DNA from: Megalobrama amblycephala
Lineage: Eukaryota; Chordata; Actinopteri; Cypriniformes; Xenocyprididae
Direction of reading: 5' to 3'
Assembly (NCBI RefSeq): GCF_018812025.1
Contig: NC_063063.1
Coordinates: 3,169,672-3,233,671, forward strand
Length of the DNA stretch: 64,000 nt
In this document: positions 59,519 to 64,000 of the stretch, piece after piece
Layout: every line of letters starts with the position of its first letter
How positions within the stretch are numbered: the stretch's first letter is position 1
Notes under the pieces: model-generated
Database searches by the model: none
The model's input: the letters and a program-made list of their open reading frames with translations, nothing else
Told to the model about the DNA's origin: nothing
Program-made: the position numbers and the translations under genes

Positions 59519-60048
59519 ACATTCTCCTAAACATTTATTTGGTTCGTTCATTTTGAGAGTTCATGTAAATAAACTGGTTAATAACCAAAAATTCTCATAT
59601 ATATCAAATACAGATATATGACCAGTCACAGGTAAAGCAAATATTATTGATCATCCCCTAACAAGGCCACATATCAAGATTAGATGGTAAGCAAACAATC
59701 AGTTCTCGTAATCAACATGTTGGATGCAGGAGAAATGGGCAGGAATAAAGATTTGAGTGGATTTGAGAAGGGCCGAATAGTTATGGCAATGTAACTGGGA
59801 GAGGATCTCTGAAACGGCAAGGCTTGTGTGTTGCTCCTGGTCAGCAGTGGTGAGAATTTACCAACAGTGGCGCGAGGAGGGACAAACACAAACTGGCATC
59901 AGGGTGTTGGGCGCCAAGGCTCATTGATGCATGTGGGCAACGAAGGTCCGGTCTAGTCCGAGCCACCAGAAGGTCTACTATGACACAAGTTGCACACAAT
60001 TTTAATAATGGTTATGGGAGGAATGTGTCACAACACATTCGTAGCCAC

Positions 60049-60439
60049 TAGGAGTGTAACGGTTCTCTGTAAAAAATCAGACCATATGGTTCTCCACCCA
60101 TGATACACATCTATAATATGGTTAGTTAAAAATAACGTGTCTGGCTTCCCCTAAATTCTGTTCAATGCGAGTTGCTATCTGGACAAATTCACAATCAAAT
60201 TGTCAACATGCCTGTCTTGGTGAGTATCCTAGCAAACATGGTAGTATCAATATATTGGATATGTGCATTAGCTCTTAAAGTGACAGCAGCCTAATATTCC
60301 TGCTGTCTTCGTTTGTAATGTTAATCAAACAACAAAAGACAAGGAAATAAATCACTGCTCTTGACTGAGTAGCAAAACCTTGACCCTAAAACTGTGATTA
60401 AAAACCGAACCGTGAGTAATTTGAACCGTTACACCCCTA
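60049..60439. mobile_element. hAT-type MITE inside the Tc1-like relic
   Basis: 391 bp flanked by a perfect 8-bp duplication GTAGCCAC (60041-60048 and 60440-60447). Terminal inverted repeats are TAGGAGTGTAACGGTTC and the complement of GAACCGTTACACCCCTA, one mismatch in 17. An 8-bp duplication and TAGGG- ends are hAT hallmarks. There is no coding capacity. Confidence 0.9.
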
Positions 60440-61313
60440 GTAGCCACAGATCAATTAGGGTGTATTCACACTAGACACAGTTGCCTTGAACCGATCCCGA
60501 GCGTGATTGTCCCCCTTCCTCACTCCCCCGCTGGCCTACACTCACATTGCCCTTAACGTTCCAGGCCGGAGCACGCTTACGTCTTGTACGATGCAACTTT
60601 TTGAATGGAAGAAAACATGAAGAAATGCACTTTTGCTAAGATACTGTCTAATATATAGGCTATTTATAATTTATGCCGCACAGCGATTTTCAATAGCACA
60701 TATCGGAGGATTATAATGAAGGCAGCAAACATTAATGGAGGAATTTGCAGCTTTATTCGCAAACTACAATTCCTGTACACCCTTAGAGTGCCAATGATGA
60801 CCCCTATCCACTGTCGAAAGCGCCTACAATTGGCACATGAGTGTCAGAACTGCACCTTGGAGCAGTGGAAGAAGGTGGCCTGGTCCAGTGGTCCTGTTTT
60901 CTTTTACATCACGTGGACGGACGTGTACGTGTGCGACATTTAATTGGGGAAGTGATGGCACCAGGATCACTGTGGGGGCGACGACAAGCCGGTGGAAGGA
61001 GTATGATGCTTTGGGCAACGTTCTGCTGGGAAACCTTGGGTCCGGCCATTCATGTGGAAGTAAATTTGACACATGCCACCTACCTAAACATTGTTGCAGA
61101 CCAGGTCCATCCCTTCATGGCAAAGGTGTTCCCTGGTGGAAGTGGCAGATTTTGCCTTCAAATTCCCCAGATTTCAATCCAATTGAGCATATGTGGGATG
61201 TGCAAGTTCAATCCACAGCGGCTCCACCTAGCAACCTACAGGACTTGAAGGACTTGCTGCTAATGTCTTTGGTGCCAGATACATCAGCACACCTTCAGAG
61301 GTCTAGTACATGT

Positions 61314-61643
61314 ACACAGTAAAATCTCCAGAGTTAAATCAACTCTGCTCAGAGTACATATGGTCCCTCTCTAAATAGTGTTAAAGTAACACTGAAGCAG
61401 AGTTAAAGTTAATGAGATAATAAGCAATTAATAAGGCTGTGACTGAAGTCAGTTGTAGTTCTTGTGTTTCTCTTTCCTTCAGTGATTCTGCTTGTTAACA
61501 GCAGGTGTTCATCACTAATGCACAATCATCAATTAATTGCTTAATTAACTTTAACTCTGCTTTAGTGTTATTTTAACACTATTTAGAGAGGGACCATATG
61601 TACTCTGAGCAGAGTTGATTTAACTCTGGAGATCTTGCTGTGT
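61314..61643. mobile_element. Palindromic (fold-back) MITE in the Tc1-like relic
   Basis: 330 bp with inverted arms of about 115 bp. The left arm begins ACACAGTAAAATCTCC and the right arm ends GGAGATCTTGCTGTGT. CTCTCTAAATAGTGTTA and its complement match exactly. It interrupts the 3' end of the transposase relic. A short (GTA)n run abuts it. Confidence 0.85.
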
Positions 61644-61762
61644 AGTAGTAGTAGTAGTAGTAGTAGATGCCTCGGCGGCAGGTCAGCGCTGTTTTGGCAG
61701 CAAGCCAAGAACCAACACCATGTTTGGCAGGTGGTCATAATGTTTTGTCTCATCAGTGTGTG

Positions 61763-63735
<1,973 letters not shown>

Positions 63736-64000
63736 TCCTCCTCTTATAATATAAAATTATCCTTCCTTTTTATTTATTTTATATTTTATTTATTTTATAA
63801 ATTATCCCCATTAAAAATAAAATACAAAATGTAATTTTTAAAAGTTTTTTTTTTTTTTTAAATAGGAAAATGAAATAGGAGGGATAATTTAGAAAATAAA
63901 TAAATTAAGATGGATAAATAAAAATTAAATCAGAAATCAGGATGGATAAATAAAAATATAAAATCAAAATTAAAGAAATTGAAAAATCAAATAAAATAAG

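Larger units (their letters stand above)
59717..61757 (+). pseudogene. Degenerate Tc1-like transposase pseudogene
   Basis: Scattered remnants in all three frames. Much of the catalytic core is readable at 60837-61248, but the second Asp motif is lost (TCATTC-type frameshifts around 61070-61140) and the NPIEHMWD motif is in a different frame. Stop codons and frameshifts are many, and three insertions interrupt it. It is the oldest-looking transposase in the window. Confidence 0.75.
59655..61762 (+). mobile_element. Degenerate second-type Tc1-like element, interrupted by later insertions
   Basis: Translations resemble a different Tc1 lineage from the copies at 11.6 and 37.8 kb. They include GFEKGRIVMAM, CTLEQWKKVAWSS, SMMLWATFCWETLGPAIHV, YLNIVADQVHPFMAKVFP, SPDFNPIEHMWDV and a tail resembling PRR...GGHNV, in order but in shifting frames. 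The right end reads GGTGGTCATAATGTTTTG, a Tc1-type terminus. It is split by a hAT MITE (60049-60439), probably by foreign sequence around 60455-60710, and by a palindromic MITE (61314-61643). Ends are approximate. Confidence 0.75.

Noticed and set aside
60837..61322. 161-residue frame as a possible intact gene
   Set aside because: It is a mixed-frame remnant of a Tc1-like transposase with lost catalytic residues.

Overview
This window is vertebrate nuclear DNA, most likely from a cyprinid-like teleost fish. It is AT-rich, intron-rich and gene-poor. It is full of Tc1-like transposons, fold-back MITEs, hAT-type MITEs, one LINE fragment, and (TA)n/(CA)n microsatellites. The recognisable proteins are orthologues of vertebrate genes with typical GT-AG exon structures. 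I see no bacterial operon, CRISPR array, rRNA, tRNA or intact virus. The fish assignment rests on the transposon types and on the usp22 and cops3 protein sequences; it is an inference.

Three host genes are visible. nt5m (mitochondrial 5',3'-deoxyribonucleotidase) lies on the minus strand in five coding exons between 31664 and 24922 and gives a complete 227-residue protein. cops3 (COP9 signalosome subunit 3) lies head-to-head with it on the plus strand in twelve coding exons, 33636-44775, and gives a complete 423-residue protein, the same length as in mammals. usp22 (deubiquitinase of the SAGA complex) contributes only its first coding exon, 49692-49811 on the plus strand; I could not find its next exons, so they probably lie beyond 64000. 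As I recall, human COPS3 and NT5M are also divergent neighbours on 17p11.2, the band that also holds USP22, so the block looks like conserved synteny.

Layout. 1-24900: no host gene seen; repeats include a 1.6-kb TIR element (3783-5377), nested MITEs (7321-8461, 9747-10763), Tc1 copy 1 (11653-13179), several fold-back elements and TA microsatellites. 24922-31664: nt5m with MITE-filled introns. 31665-33635: divergent intergenic region with ETS-type sites and a tandemly duplicated repeat. 33636-44775: cops3, whose introns hold Tc1 copy 2 and at least six other elements. 44776-49180: a minisatellite, a MITE broken by a LINE and by a TA-flanked element, and a 1-kb TTAA-flanked MITE. 49180-49811: usp22 promoter with four CCAAT boxes, and exon 1. 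49812-64000: presumed usp22 intron 1, with more MITEs, a hAT-like element carrying an internal ~100-bp tandem repeat, a triply interrupted Tc1-like relic, and a terminal CA/TA microsatellite.

The genes are housekeeping genes in different pathways: mitochondrial nucleotide pools, cullin deneddylation and histone deubiquitination. I see no sign that they form one functional system. The main interest is transposon archaeology. Several MITE families share TTAA target sites and AGG- termini. One hAT MITE has a paralogous empty site in the same window. Elements are nested up to three deep, and several fold-back elements sit within about 20-60 bp of splice sites. I found no convincing new biochemical system.
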